Source of the DNA: Alistipes sp.
GTDB taxonomy: Bacteria; Bacteroidota; Bacteroidia; Bacteroidales; Rikenellaceae
DNA: 44,085 bases
Direction of reading: 5' to 3'
Assembly: GCA_017520545.1 (NCBI GenBank)
Contig: JAFXFM010000024.1
Span: 1 to 44,085 of the forward strand
The translations under genes were made by a program, and so were the position numbers. Below are positions 24,891 through 33,342 of the stretch, piece after piece. Position 1 is the stretch's first letter, and every line of letters starts with the position of its first letter. The notes beneath the pieces were generated by a model, which had not been told where the DNA came from, searched no databases, and saw only the letters and a program-made list of their open reading frames with translations.

Positions 24891-26183
24891 TTATCGTATT
24901 ATCTCGCCCAAAACATCTGTCGAAGGCTCAACATCGAGCAGTCGCACCTTGACTATCTGATTGATACACTTCCTATCGTAAGGCACTTTGACTTTCAGGT
25001 AGTTACTCGTAAATCCCGTCATCATTCCGCCTCGCATTGTACTCTCGAAAAGCACCTCCTCAGTAGAGCCTACATAGCGTTTACAGAAGTCGTAGTGACA
25101 ACGATTGCTCAACTCCTCCAAACGCTTTGCACGCGCCATCGAAACCTCGGGCGACACCTTATCGGGGAAATTCACTGCCGGCGTGTTTTCTCGTTCCGAG
25201 AACGGGAATATGTGCAAGAATGACGGCTTGATCTTTGCGAGGAAGTTGTAGCACTCCTCAAACTCCGCCTCGCCCTCGCCCGGAAAACCGGTTATAACAT
25301 CAATTCCGATAAAGGCATCGGGCATAGCGTGACGTACCGCATTTATGCGCTCCTCGAACTTTTCGACCGTATAGCGACGACGCATTAAACCAAGCACTTT
25401 ATTCGAACCGCATTGGATAGGGATATGGAAGTGGTGCTGAAACTTTGGCGACGAGGCGCAAAACGCTATTATCTCGTCAGTTAGGAGATTTGGCTCTATC
25501 GAAGAGATGCGGTATCGCTCGATACCTTCAACCTCGTTTAAAGCCCTCAACAAATCAAGAAAGCTTTCGCCAGTAGTACGACCAAAATCGCCCGTATTAA
25601 CACCCGTGATAACTATCTCTTTTTGACCGCCGCGAGCAATCTCCTCCGCCTGCTTTACCGCCTCGGAAATAGGGGTATTTCGACTTGCTCCGCGAGCATT
25701 GTGAATAGTGCAGTAAGAACAGCAGTAATCGCACCCGTCCTGCACCTTCAAAAAGGCACGCGTACGGTCGCCACTCGAAAAGGCGGAAAAGAACGAAGTT
25801 ATCTCGTCAGTTTCACACGAAAAGACCTTTGTTTTGCCTCGTTCGGTCAGTTGAAGCACTTGTTTATATGTTTCGCCTTTATCGTTGTTACACAACACAA
25901 TATCCACACCATCAATTTCGGCAATTTCGTATGGTTTCAACTGCGCATAACAACCCGTAACCGCAATAATTGCATCGGGGTTTCGGCGATGAATTTTGCG
26001 GATAAGATTGCGACATTTTTTGTCCGCTTGTGCCGTTACCGAGCAGGAGTTTATAATCGAAATATCGGCATCCTCATTTGTGCCCACACGCACAAATCCG
26101 CCCGCCTCAAATTGACGAGCCAATGTCGAACTCTCGGAGAAATTCAACTTGCAACCGAGCGTATGGAAATTAACCTTTCTCAT
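24891..26183 (-). CDS. mtaB: tRNA t6A37 methylthiotransferase MtaB
   Basis: 430 residues from ATG 26183. A longer in-frame reading to 26279 only translates a repeat array and is rejected. The UPF0004 domain carries three cysteines for the auxiliary cluster (C11 in LGCKLN, C47 in NSCSVT, C78 in TGCYAQ). The radical SAM cluster is CxxxCxxC at C151, C155, C158. Motifs SSIEPN and HFHIPIQCGS and a C-terminal TRAM part follow. It adds methylthio to t6A37 of tRNAs reading ANN codons. The group MtaB, rather than MiaB or RimO, is suggested by FHTLGCKLN. Possible leaderless transcript: the -7 box is 9 bp from the ATG. Confidence 0.92.
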   Translation of the reverse strand: MRKVNFHTLGCKLNFSESSTLARQFEAGGFVRVGTNEDADISIINSCSVTAQADKKCRNLIRKIHRRNPDAIIAVTGCYAQLKPYEIAEIDGVDIVLCNNDKGETYKQVLQLTERGKTKVFSCETDEITSFFSAFSSGDRTRAFLKVQDGCDYCCSYCTIHNARGASRNTPISEAVKQAEEIARGGQKEIVITGVNTGDFGRTTGESFLDLLRALNEVEGIERYRISSIEPNLLTDEIIAFCASSPKFQHHFHIPIQCGSNKVLGLMRRRYTVEKFEERINAVRHAMPDAFIGIDVITGFPGEGEAEFEECYNFLAKIKPSFLHIFPFSERENTPAVNFPDKVSPEVSMARAKRLEELSNRCHYDFCKRYVGSTEEVLFESTMRGGMMTGFTSNYLKVKVPYDRKCINQIVKVRLLDVEPSTDVLGEIIR

Positions 26184-26191
26184 ATTCGGCA

Positions 26192-26199
26192 CAAAGATA
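26192..26199 (-). promoter_or_regulatory. -7 box of mtaB, very near the start codon
   Basis: Minus strand TATCTTTG at 26199-26192; the ATG begins at 26183. The -33 side is made of the CGGAAAA heptamer array (read as TTTTCCG). Confidence 0.65.
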
Positions 26200-26208
26200 G
26201 TGATAAAA

Positions 26209-26360
26209 CGGAAAACGGAAAGCGGAAAACGGAAAACTTTTAGTTTTTCGTTTGGAGTGGAAAGCGGAACCGACGACAAACCGAGAGCAGAGGGCGCTTG
26301 CGCACTTTGCCGAGGTGCGAAGGAGGAAAAGACTGCGAAGCAGGATTAAAACGGAAAACT
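26209..26360 (+). repeat. Dispersed intergenic element, copy 2
   Basis: Four heptamers CGGAAAA, CGGAAAG, CGGAAAA, CGGAAAA (26209-26236), then CTTTTAGTTTTTCG and TTTGGAGTGG. The core has CGAGAGCAGAGGGCGCTTGC and hairpin CTGC-GAA-GCAG, and it ends GGATTAAAACGGAAAAC. Same order as copy 1, with about the same length. The stem in the middle differs (GCGC/GCGC here). Confidence 0.85.
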
Positions 26361-26367
26361 TTTTTGA

Positions 26368-26477
26368 TGACATTGAATGACAATTTTGATAGGGAGGGTG
26401 TAAGCAGTCAGTAGACTGCGCTATCATTGAACGCCATTCTATGTCATTAAGGGCGAAGCCCGAATGCCATTTAATGC
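26368..26477. repeat. Degenerate decamer words
   Basis: Units such as TGACATTGAA, TGACAATTTT (26368-26387), CATTGAACGC, CATTCTATGT, CATTAAGGGC (26425-26454) and CATTTAATGC (26468-26477) are spaced mostly by 10 nt. The match is weaker than in the other arrays. Confidence 0.5.
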
Positions 26478-26490
26478 CACGCCATACACA

Positions 26491-26510
26491 GGGTATCGTT
26501 TTCGATACCC
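26491..26510. repeat. Perfect 8-bp stem palindrome
   Basis: GGGTATCG-TTTT-CGATACCC, in the gap after the Sel1 gene. It could be an operator or an RNA hairpin. Confidence 0.6.
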
Positions 26511-26528
26511 ACGAGGGCGGAGGGGAGC

Positions 26529-26554
26529 AAAAAAAAGCGACCAGAAGGTCGCTT
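26529..26554 (-). terminator. Terminator of the Sel1-repeat gene
   Basis: Minus strand: AAGCGACC, loop TTCT, GGTCGCTT, then a T run (plus-strand A at 26529-26536). Confidence 0.9.
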
Positions 26555-26575
26555 AATCTACGCATAAAACGCTGA

Positions 26576-27604
26576 TTACCAAACTACTCCCATATCGTTA
26601 AGTCTTAGTTTCGCATCGGTATAATTTTGCTCAGCCGCCTTACGATACCACGTTATCGCCTCGTCGCGATTTGGCGTTACACCTTGACCCTTCTCGTAAC
26701 ATTGACCCAACATATATTGCGACTTAGCATCTCCCTGCTCGGCATACTTGCGAAACCATTTTACTGCTTCGGTGTAATTTTTAGCAATACCATACTTTCC
26801 TTCATAGTAACAACTTGCTAAAAGACTCAGCGCTTTCCAACTTCCATTTTCAGCAGCCTTTTGCCACCACTTTAAAGCCTCAACACTATTCTTTGTTAAG
26901 CCCAGGCCTTCGCAGTAACACACTCCTAAAGCGTGTTGCGCCGAGGCGTATCCCTGCTCGGCAGCCTTGCGATACCATCTTACTGCCTCAACATAGTCTT
27001 TGATTACACCGCTGCCACTGTAGTAGCACGAACCTAATCTATATTGCGCCTCGGCAAGCCCCAGCTCGGCAGCCTTATGAAAGAATTTTACTGCCTCGGC
27101 ATAGTTCCTGGTTACACCCTTACCAGTAAGGTAGCACAGGCCTAAAACATTTTGCATCTTGGCGTCGGCGGGATCATCCTCGGCAACCTTACGAAACCAC
27201 CTTACTGCCTCTGCATAGTCTCTGGTTACACCCCTACCATTGTAGTAGCAATATCCGAGATCGTATTGCGCTTCGGCAAACCCCTGCTCCGCAGCCTTGC
27301 GAAACCATTTTACTGCCTCGGTATAGTCTTTGGTTACACCCCAAAGACCACTTTCGTAACATCTGCCCAATAGGTATTGCGCCTCGGCCACACCTCGCTC
27401 CGCAGCCTTGCGAAACCATTTTACTGCCTCGGCATAGTCTTTGGTTACACCCTGACCACTTGCGTAACATCTGCCCAATTTGTATTGCGCCTCGGCCACA
27501 CCTCGCTCCGCCTGAGCTTTCAACTCGTTGATATTTTGAGCCGAGAGCGAAAGTGGCATCAATAGGCCGGCAATCGCCACCAAAAGTTTAGCATAAAGCA
27601 TCAT
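26576..27604 (-). CDS. Secreted Sel1-repeat protein
   Basis: 342 residues. The signal peptide (LLVAIAGLLMPLSLSAQ) is followed by about eight Sel1 repeats of 36-38 residues. Consensus AEAQYKLGRCYASGQGVTKD then YAEAVKWFRKAAEQG. Sel1 repeats are TPR-like helical pairs that form a curved solenoid for protein contacts. The signal peptide points to the periplasm or surface. The genomic repeats are similar in DNA too (CCTTGCGAAACCATTTTAC occurs several times), so unit number may vary between strains. Own promoter and terminator. Two Met at the start; the first is used. Confidence 0.92.
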   Translation of the reverse strand: MMLYAKLLVAIAGLLMPLSLSAQNINELKAQAERGVAEAQYKLGRCYASGQGVTKDYAEAVKWFRKAAERGVAEAQYLLGRCYESGLWGVTKDYTEAVKWFRKAAEQGFAEAQYDLGYCYYNGRGVTRDYAEAVRWFRKVAEDDPADAKMQNVLGLCYLTGKGVTRNYAEAVKFFHKAAELGLAEAQYRLGSCYYSGSGVIKDYVEAVRWYRKAAEQGYASAQHALGVCYCEGLGLTKNSVEALKWWQKAAENGSWKALSLLASCYYEGKYGIAKNYTEAVKWFRKYAEQGDAKSQYMLGQCYEKGQGVTPNRDEAITWYRKAAEQNYTDAKLRLNDMGVVW

Positions 27605-27645
27605 ATTGTCGAATGTTTAAGTTTACTATTGTAGTTATTCAATCG

Positions 27646-27676
27646 CAAATATAGCGATTTATTCAGAAAGCACAAA
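27646..27676 (-). promoter_or_regulatory. Promoter of the Sel1-repeat gene
   Basis: Minus strand TTTG at 27676-27673, 19-bp spacer, TATATTTG at 27653-27646. A full consensus match. Confidence 0.75.
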
Positions 27677-27695
27677 ATTGCGCAAAATAATTAAG

Positions 27696-27815
27696 GGTTA
27701 TTAAAGGTAATTAAACACCCCTATTCCCTCCTATAATAGCACAACTCAAAAGTTTTCACCCTCCAAGCGAAAACCGAAAAACAAAAGTTTTCCGCTTTCC
27801 GTTTTCCGTTTTCCG
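27696..27815 (-). repeat. Two decamers and a partial reversed copy of the dispersed element
   Basis: GGTTATTAAA and GGTAATTAAA (27696-27715) are decamer units. From 27752 to 27815 the minus strand reads the four heptamers (plus strand TTTTCCG, CTTTCCG, TTTTCCG, TTTTCCG at 27788-27815), then CTTTTGTTTTTCGG and CGCTTGGAGGGTGAAAAC, matching the first half of element copy 1. The hairpin core and the GCAGGATTAA end are missing. Confidence 0.75.
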
Positions 27816-27824
27816 ATTTTTTAT

Positions 27825-27832
27825 TATATTTG
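27825..27832 (+). promoter_or_regulatory. -7 box of znuB
   Basis: TATATTTG, 20 bp before the ATG at 27853. The -33 position (27802-27805) is TTTT from the heptamer array, spacer 19. Confidence 0.6.
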
Positions 27833-27852
27833 TGCGTTATATTTAGGTAGAG

Positions 27853-28698
27853 ATGGATTTTTTAGCTGACATACAACAATATCAGTTTCTGTCGAACGCC
27901 CTGATTGCGTGTATTCTTTCGGGCATAACTTGCGGAATTATTGGCACATACATCGTCGCAAAGCGTATGGTGTTCCTCTGCGGAGGTATTACGCACGCTT
28001 CGTTTGGTGGTCTGGGCATCGCGTTGTACCTAAACGCCAACCCCATACTTGGAGCAACAATTTTTGCCATTCTCTCAGCCCTCGGCATCGAATGGAGCAA
28101 CTCCCGCTCGAAAATTCGTCCCGACTCGGCAATAGGTATGGTGTGGGGTGTAGGTATGGCGATAGGTGCGCTCTTCATTTCGCTCCGCCCGGGCTACACA
28201 TCGGGCGATATGGCAAATTTCCTATTCGGAAACATTCTGACCGTAACCGACGGTGATATCATCGCACTTGCTGCACTCGCTATCGTGCTGATAGTCGGCG
28301 CCTTGCTTTGGCACCGACAGATAATGTTCGTAGCCTTCGACCGCAACTTTGCCGAGGTGTCGGGCATATCGGTAAAGTTGATAAACTACGCAATGGCGGT
28401 CGTTACGGCAATTACAATCGTCTTTTCGATACGCACAATGGGCATCGTACTGCTTATTTCGTTGCTCACGATGCCGGTAGTTTCCGCCAACATCTTATTC
28501 AAAGATTACAAGCGCATTATACCCGCCTCGGTATTGATAGCCATTTTGGCAAGCATTGCCGGCCTTTGGTTCAGCTACCACACCGACGCACCGTCGGGTC
28601 CGGCAATAATTTTCATACTCACTTTGGCATTTTTAACAATAAAATTGTTATCTTTGTCTGTTAAACGATTGAAACGCACAAAAACAAAGGCTGCATAA
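27853..28698 (+). CDS. znuB: Zinc/manganese ABC transporter permease, ZnuB-like
   Basis: 281 residues with about eight membrane helices. Typical ABC-3 family motifs: IVAKRMVFLCGGITHASFGG near residue 40, GMVWGVGMAIGALFI, GNILTVT and SIRTMGIVLLISLLTMP. It forms the metal path in the inner membrane and needs an ATPase and a binding protein. None is adjacent: the matching znuA and znuC are at 41949-43582. The next gene (LptF/G) begins 6 nt after it. The promoter lies right after an inverted element copy. Confidence 0.9.
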   Translation: MDFLADIQQYQFLSNALIACILSGITCGIIGTYIVAKRMVFLCGGITHASFGGLGIALYLNANPILGATIFAILSALGIEWSNSRSKIRPDSAIGMVWGVGMAIGALFISLRPGYTSGDMANFLFGNILTVTDGDIIALAALAIVLIVGALLWHRQIMFVAFDRNFAEVSGISVKLINYAMAVVTAITIVFSIRTMGIVLLISLLTMPVVSANILFKDYKRIIPASVLIAILASIAGLWFSYHTDAPSGPAIIFILTLAFLTIKLLSLSVKRLKRTKTKAA

Positions 28699-28704
28699 TC
28701 AGTA

Positions 28705-30186
28705 ATGAAAAAGATACATAAGTTAGTTTTAAAAGCGTACCTCGGGCCACTCGTGCTGACTTTCTTCATCATCTTGTTTATCCTGATGATGAACTTCGTA
28801 TGGCGCTATATCGATGAGCTGGTCGGCAAGGGCTTGGATCCTTGGGTAATTGCCGAACTCTTGGTGTACGCCACAATAAATATGATTCCTATGGGTTTAC
28901 CGTTGGCGATTTTGTTGGCAACGATTATGACTATGGGAAATCTCGGTGAGAATCACGAACTTTTGGCGATGAAGTCGGCAGGAATGTCGCTTATGCGCAT
29001 TATGAAGCCTCTGTTTTGGGTTATCGGCATTGTGTCGATAGGCTCATTCTTCATAGTGAACGACCTTGTGCCTTACGCCAATAAAAAGATGTTTGCCACG
29101 CTTTACGACATCAAGCAACAGCGACAGGCTCTCGAATTTCAAGACGGACTCTTCTTCAACGGCATCGAGGATATGAGTATCCGCGTGGATAAGCAAGATC
29201 CCGAGACAAAGCTGCTCACCAATATCCTTATTTATGATAACCGTTCCCGCAATGGAAATATGACAACCACGCTCGCCGATTCGGGATATATCCGTTTATC
29301 GGAGGATAAGCGCTACCTGCTTGTATCGCTCTATAACGGTGCGACCTACGAACAATCACGCAACTATCAGTGGTATACTAAAAGTTCGATGCGTCGCCAC
29401 AAGTTTGCGCATCAGGAGGGTAAAATTCCGATGACAGGTTTCGACTTCCAACGTAGCGACGAGCAGATGTTTGGCAACAATAGCCAGACTATGGATATCG
29501 ACGATTTGCAACGAAATATCGACTCGCTGGACCTGTTGGTGAGCAACCTCACTACAACCGCCTACACTCCATTGTTGCGTGAGCAGATATTCGCCCGAGA
29601 CCCCGATGGGGTAGCACCAATCGACTCGATTGTTGTAGACCGCTCGGCGAAGGTGCGCAAGGCAAATTTCGTCGATTCTATTCCTAAACTAAACACTCGC
29701 AGCAAGGATAAAGTCTACGAAAATGCACTTCGCTCGGCGCGTAGTTCTCGAAATATGTTCTCCTTCGACGAAGGTAGCTCGAAGGAGGCTCTGAATCAAC
29801 TCTACCGAAGCAAGAACGAGTGGCACAGAAAACTCACATTACCCGTCTCGATTTTAATTTTCTTCCTTATCGGTGCGCCTATCGGAGCGATTATCCGTAA
29901 GGGAGGTTTGGGTATGCCGTTAGTTATTTCGGTAGCCTTCTTCATCATCTACTACATCATCTCCATATCGGGCGAGAAATATGCCAAGGAGGGAGAGTGG
30001 AGTTCGTTGCTCGGAATGTGGATTTCGGCAATGATACTGACGCCATTGGCAATATATCTGTCGGGCAAAGCTAATAGCGACTCACCACTTCTCGACCTTG
30101 ATTGGTATGCCGGACGCATAAAGAACTTCCGCGACAAGATGAAGGCAAAGTGGGAGGCAAGAAAGGCTCAAAAAGTTAAGAATTAG
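28705..30186 (+). CDS. LptF/LptG family permease (YjgP/YjgQ)
   Basis: 493 residues. Three membrane helices (about 13-120), a large periplasmic part (about 125-385, jellyroll type), then three more helices (LPVSILIFFLIGAPIGAIIRKGG to about 460). The GLDPWVIAELLVYATINMIP and GENHELLAMKSAGMS motifs are typical. The family extracts lipopolysaccharide from the inner membrane together with LptB. Whether this copy is LptF or LptG, or works as one fused type as in many Bacteroidetes, cannot be told from sequence alone. Possibly cotranscribed with znuB and fmt (6-nt gaps). Confidence 0.93.
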   Translation: MKKIHKLVLKAYLGPLVLTFFIILFILMMNFVWRYIDELVGKGLDPWVIAELLVYATINMIPMGLPLAILLATIMTMGNLGENHELLAMKSAGMSLMRIMKPLFWVIGIVSIGSFFIVNDLVPYANKKMFATLYDIKQQRQALEFQDGLFFNGIEDMSIRVDKQDPETKLLTNILIYDNRSRNGNMTTTLADSGYIRLSEDKRYLLVSLYNGATYEQSRNYQWYTKSSMRRHKFAHQEGKIPMTGFDFQRSDEQMFGNNSQTMDIDDLQRNIDSLDLLVSNLTTTAYTPLLREQIFARDPDGVAPIDSIVVDRSAKVRKANFVDSIPKLNTRSKDKVYENALRSARSSRNMFSFDEGSSKEALNQLYRSKNEWHRKLTLPVSILIFFLIGAPIGAIIRKGGLGMPLVISVAFFIIYYIISISGEKYAKEGEWSSLLGMWISAMILTPLAIYLSGKANSDSPLLDLDWYAGRIKNFRDKMKAKWEARKAQKVKN

Positions 30187-30192
30187 CATTTT

Positions 30193-31161
30193 ATGACAGC
30201 AAAAGATATTCGCATAGTATTTATGGGCACCCCCGAATTTGCGGTGCCTTCGTTGAGAGCACTGGTCGATGGTGGCTACAATGTTGTGGGCGTAGTTACG
30301 ATGCCTGACAAGCCGGCAGGACGCGGTATGCACTTGCAAGAGAGCGACGTAAAACGCGCCGCCAAGGAGTTGGGAATCAAGACTATTCTCCAGCCCGAAA
30401 AGTTGCGCGACGAAGCATTTTTGGAGGCTCTGCAAGCCTTGCAACCCGATTTGGGTATTGTCATAGCATTCCGAATGTTACCAGAGGTGGTCTGGGCAAT
30501 GCCGCGCTTCGGAACATTCAATCTTCACGCCTCACTACTGCCCGAATATCGTGGCGCAGCACCTATAAATTGGGCTATCATAAATGGCGACAAGGAGAGT
30601 GGCAACACCACCTTTCTCCTTAACCACGAAATAGACAAAGGTGCTATAATTGGTCAGCAACGTACACCTATCGGCGACGAGGAGTGCGTGGGCGAGTTGT
30701 ATGACCGCCTAATGACTATGGGAGCCGAACTCGTAGTGGAGAGTGTCGAAAAAATTGCGTCGGGCAATATCGAGCCAATAGAGCAACCGCAGGAGGATAC
30801 AAATTTGCGCCCTGCACCAAAAATTTTCAAGGATATGTGCGAGGTGGATTGGAGCGGAAATGGCACACAGATTGTCAATTTCGTACGCGGTCTGTCGCCC
30901 TATCCCGCAGCTTGGAGTACACTACAACGTGGCGACGAGGAGTTTTTGGTGAAGATTTTCAGGGCTCGTTTCGAGGAGAAGGCTCACTCGGCAAAGGTTG
31001 GCACAATCTTCACAGACAACAAGACATTCGTCAAGGTGGCGTGTGCCGATGGCTTGGTTGCAATCGAGGAGTTGCAGGTGGCAGGCAAAAAACGTATGGC
31101 AGTACGCGATTTATTATTGGGATATCAAATGCAGAATGCAAAATTCAAAATGCAGAATTAA
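30193..31161 (+). CDS. fmt: Methionyl-tRNA formyltransferase
   Basis: 322 residues. The N-terminal formyltransferase fold has [12 protein letters not shown], the catalytic Asn/His in [20 protein letters not shown] and the Asp in [12 protein letters not shown]. The C-terminal OB-like domain begins near 205 ([22 protein letters not shown]). It formylates initiator Met-tRNA using 10-formyl-THF. The last ten residues ([10 protein letters not shown]) are encoded by a heptamer repeat array, so the gene end seems overwritten by the repeat. Usual length is about 310, so the tail is extra. Confidence 0.95.
   Translation: MTAKDIRIVFMGTPEFAVPSLRALVDGGYNVVGVVTMPDKPAGRGMHLQESDVKRAAKELGIKTILQPEKLRDEAFLEALQALQPDLGIVIAFRMLPEVVWAMPRFGTFNLHASLLPEYRGAAPINWAIINGDKESGNTTFLLNHEIDKGAIIGQQRTPIGDEECVGELYDRLMTMGAELVVESVEKIASGNIEPIEQPQEDTNLRPAPKIFKDMCEVDWSGNGTQIVNFVRGLSPYPAAWSTLQRGDEEFLVKIFRARFEEKAHSAKVGTIFTDNKTFVKVACADGLVAIEELQVAGKKRMAVRDLLLGYQMQNAKFKMQN
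31129..31156 (+). repeat. Heptamer array, four units, at the end of fmt
   Basis: ATGCAGA, ATGCAAA, ATTCAAA, ATGCAGA. Coding in this instance, and it ends 5 nt before the fmt stop. Confidence 0.75.
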
Positions 31162-31183
31162 TATAGTTGCTTTACTTGACATC

Positions 31184-31199
31184 GTAAATGATTATTTAC
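31184..31199. promoter_or_regulatory. Inverted repeat upstream of serC
   Basis: GTAAAT-GATT-ATTTAC, 21 bp before the serC ATG. It could bind a regulator; no TAnnTTTG box is visible near it. Confidence 0.4.
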
Positions 31200-31219
31200 A
31201 CTATAAAAACAATAAAGCT

Positions 31220-32293
31220 ATGAAAAAGCACAATTTCAGCGCGGGACCTTCTGTATTACCAGAGGTTGCACTCGAAAACGCAGCAAAAGCGATTTTTGAC
31301 TTTAACGGTACCGGCATTTCGGTACTTTCGTATTCACACCGCAGCAAGGAGTTCGAGGCGGTATTGGCAGAGGCAAAGGCTCTCTTCCGCGAGTTGCTGA
31401 ATATCCCTGAGAATTACAAAATTTACTTCGTAGGTGGTGGAGCCAGCACACAGTTCTTCCATATTCCCGCAAACTTCCTCGGAAAGAAGGCGGGTTATGT
31501 AAATACGGGCGTTTGGACAAAGAAGGCCATCAAAGAGGCGAAGTATTATGGCGAGGTAGAGGTTGTCGCATCGAGCGAGGATAAGAACTTCTCGTACATT
31601 CCGAAGGGCTTTGAGATTCCGAGCGACTTGGACTACTTATATATCTGCTCGAACAACACTATCTACGGTACTGAATATAAGGTGGATATGGATTGTCCTG
31701 TACCATTGTTTGCCGATATGTCGTCGGATATATTGAGCCGTCCTGTCGATGTTTCGAAGTACGCCCTCATCTATGGTGGCGCACAGAAGAACCTCGCACC
31801 TGCGGGCGTTACCTTCGTAATTGTACGTGAGGATATGCTCGAAAAGGTGGTTCGTCCGTTGCCAACAATGATGAATGTTAATACCCACGTCGAGAACGAC
31901 TCGATGTTCAACACGCCTCCGGTATTCCCAATCTTCGTGTTGAACGAGACGTTGAAGTGGTTGAAGTCTATCGGTGGCGTCGAGGAGATGTATCGTCGCA
32001 ACGTGGAGAAGGCAGAGATTCTCTACAACGAAATCGAGCGCAACTCGTTGTTCCGTCCAACCGTAGCGAAAGAGGATCGTTCGTTGATGAATATCTGTTT
32101 CGTGATGACCGAAGGCAACGAGGATTTGGCACCTGAGTTCTTGGAGTTTGCCAAGGAGCGCGGTATGGTGGGTATCAAAGGACACCGTCTTGTAGGAGGC
32201 TTCCGTGCTTCGTGCTACAACGCTTGTCCGAAGGAGTCGGTAGAGGCTCTCGTGGCTTGTATGCAGGAGTTTGAGCAGTTGAAAACAAAGTAA
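31220..32293 (+). CDS. serC: Phosphoserine aminotransferase
   Basis: 357 residues from ATG 31220 ([20 protein letters not shown]). Class V aminotransferase: [23 protein letters not shown], the PLP lysine in [11 protein letters not shown], and [14 protein letters not shown] near the end. It converts 3-phosphohydroxypyruvate to phosphoserine. A longer in-frame reading starting in fmt is rejected because it would be read through a repeat. It is followed 4 nt later by serA, so the two phosphorylated-serine steps are coupled. Confidence 0.95.
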   Translation: MKKHNFSAGPSVLPEVALENAAKAIFDFNGTGISVLSYSHRSKEFEAVLAEAKALFRELLNIPENYKIYFVGGGASTQFFHIPANFLGKKAGYVNTGVWTKKAIKEAKYYGEVEVVASSEDKNFSYIPKGFEIPSDLDYLYICSNNTIYGTEYKVDMDCPVPLFADMSSDILSRPVDVSKYALIYGGAQKNLAPAGVTFVIVREDMLEKVVRPLPTMMNVNTHVENDSMFNTPPVFPIFVLNETLKWLKSIGGVEEMYRRNVEKAEILYNEIERNSLFRPTVAKEDRSLMNICFVMTEGNEDLAPEFLEFAKERGMVGIKGHRLVGGFRASCYNACPKESVEALVACMQEFEQLKTK

Positions 32294-32297
32294 CCAT

Positions 32298-33296
32298 ATG
32301 GCAACTATCGTTCCATACACCTTCGAGAAGAAGGAGGAAAAGATTGTACACTTTACATCATTGATTAAGGGTATGAAAGTTCTTATTGCAACCGAGAAGC
32401 CGTTTGCTCGCGAGGCGGTAAACGGCATTAAAGAGATTTTGCAGGCGGCAGATTATGAGGTCGTACTGCTCGAAAAATATACGGATAAGGGCGAGTTGCT
32501 CGCTGCCGTAGCCGATGTCGATGCACTTATTGTGCGTAGCGACAAGGTTACCAAGGAGGTGTTGGAGGCTGCCAAGAACCTCAAAATCGTTGTTCGTGCC
32601 GGCGCAGGCTTCGACAACGTTGATTGTGAGGAGGCAAAGCAGCGCGGTGTCGTGGTGATGAACACCCCGGGTCAGAACTCGAACGCTGTGGCGGAGTTGG
32701 CACTCTGCTTTATGGTCTACATATCGCGCAATCAGCTCACTCCGGGCACAGGACACGAGCTCATTGGCAAGACCCTCGCAATTCACGCCTACGGAAACGT
32801 TGGCAAGTTGGTCGGTCGCAAGGGTAAGGCTCTCGGTATGAACGTCATCGCCTACGATCCATTTATCTCGGACGCTGCGGTATTCGAGGCTGATGGGGTA
32901 GAGAAGGTCGATTCGGTGGAGGAGTTGTACCGTCGCGCCGACTTCCTGTCGTTGCATATTCCTGCAACGCCACAAACAAAGGGCTCAATCGGTTACGACC
33001 TTGCAATGTCGATGCCGAAGGGTGCTACGCTCGTAAATACCGCCCGCAAGGAGGTCATTGACGAGGTGGGCTTGGCGAAGGCTATGGAGGAGCGTGAGGA
33101 TTTACACTATATCACCGACGTTGCTCCCGATGCTGCTGCGGAGTATGCCGAAAAGTTTGGCAAGCGCTACTTCGGAACACCGAAGAAGATGGGTGCCGAG
33201 ACTGCCGAGGCAAATATCAACGCAGGTTTGGCGGCTGCACGACAGATTGTAGATTATTTCGTAAACGGCGTTACACGCTTTCAAGTAAATAAATAA
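32298..33296 (+). CDS. serA: D-3-phosphoglycerate dehydrogenase, Lys-type
   Basis: 332 residues from ATG 32298. A second ATG at 32373 (MKVLIATEKPFAREAV) matches the usual start of shorter family members, so the first 25 residues are uncertain. NAD-binding Rossmann segment AIHAYGNVGKLVGRKGKALG, Arg in NTARKEVIDE, and the end TPKKMGAETAEANINAG. Most PGDHs have TPHIGAST there, with a catalytic His; Lys is in its place, as in the type IIIK enzymes described for Entamoeba and Bacteroidetes. No ACT domain, so it is probably not serine-inhibited in the E. coli way. Confidence 0.93.
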   Translation: MATIVPYTFEKKEEKIVHFTSLIKGMKVLIATEKPFAREAVNGIKEILQAADYEVVLLEKYTDKGELLAAVADVDALIVRSDKVTKEVLEAAKNLKIVVRAGAGFDNVDCEEAKQRGVVVMNTPGQNSNAVAELALCFMVYISRNQLTPGTGHELIGKTLAIHAYGNVGKLVGRKGKALGMNVIAYDPFISDAAVFEADGVEKVDSVEELYRRADFLSLHIPATPQTKGSIGYDLAMSMPKGATLVNTARKEVIDEVGLAKAMEEREDLHYITDVAPDAAAEYAEKFGKRYFGTPKKMGAETAEANINAGLAAARQIVDYFVNGVTRFQVNK

Positions 33297-33303
33297 AAGG
33301 CTT

Positions 33304-33331
33304 TTAGCCATTGGCCATTAGCCATTAGCTT
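33304..33331 (+). repeat. Heptamer array, four units
   Basis: TTAGCCA, TTGGCCA, TTAGCCA, TTAGCTT between serA and the DUF1015 gene. Confidence 0.7.
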
Positions 33332-33342
33332 TCTTTATAACT

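Noticed and set aside
26184-26279. Longer N-terminus of MtaB
   Set aside because: It would translate the heptamer array, and family alignment starts at MRKVNFHTLG.
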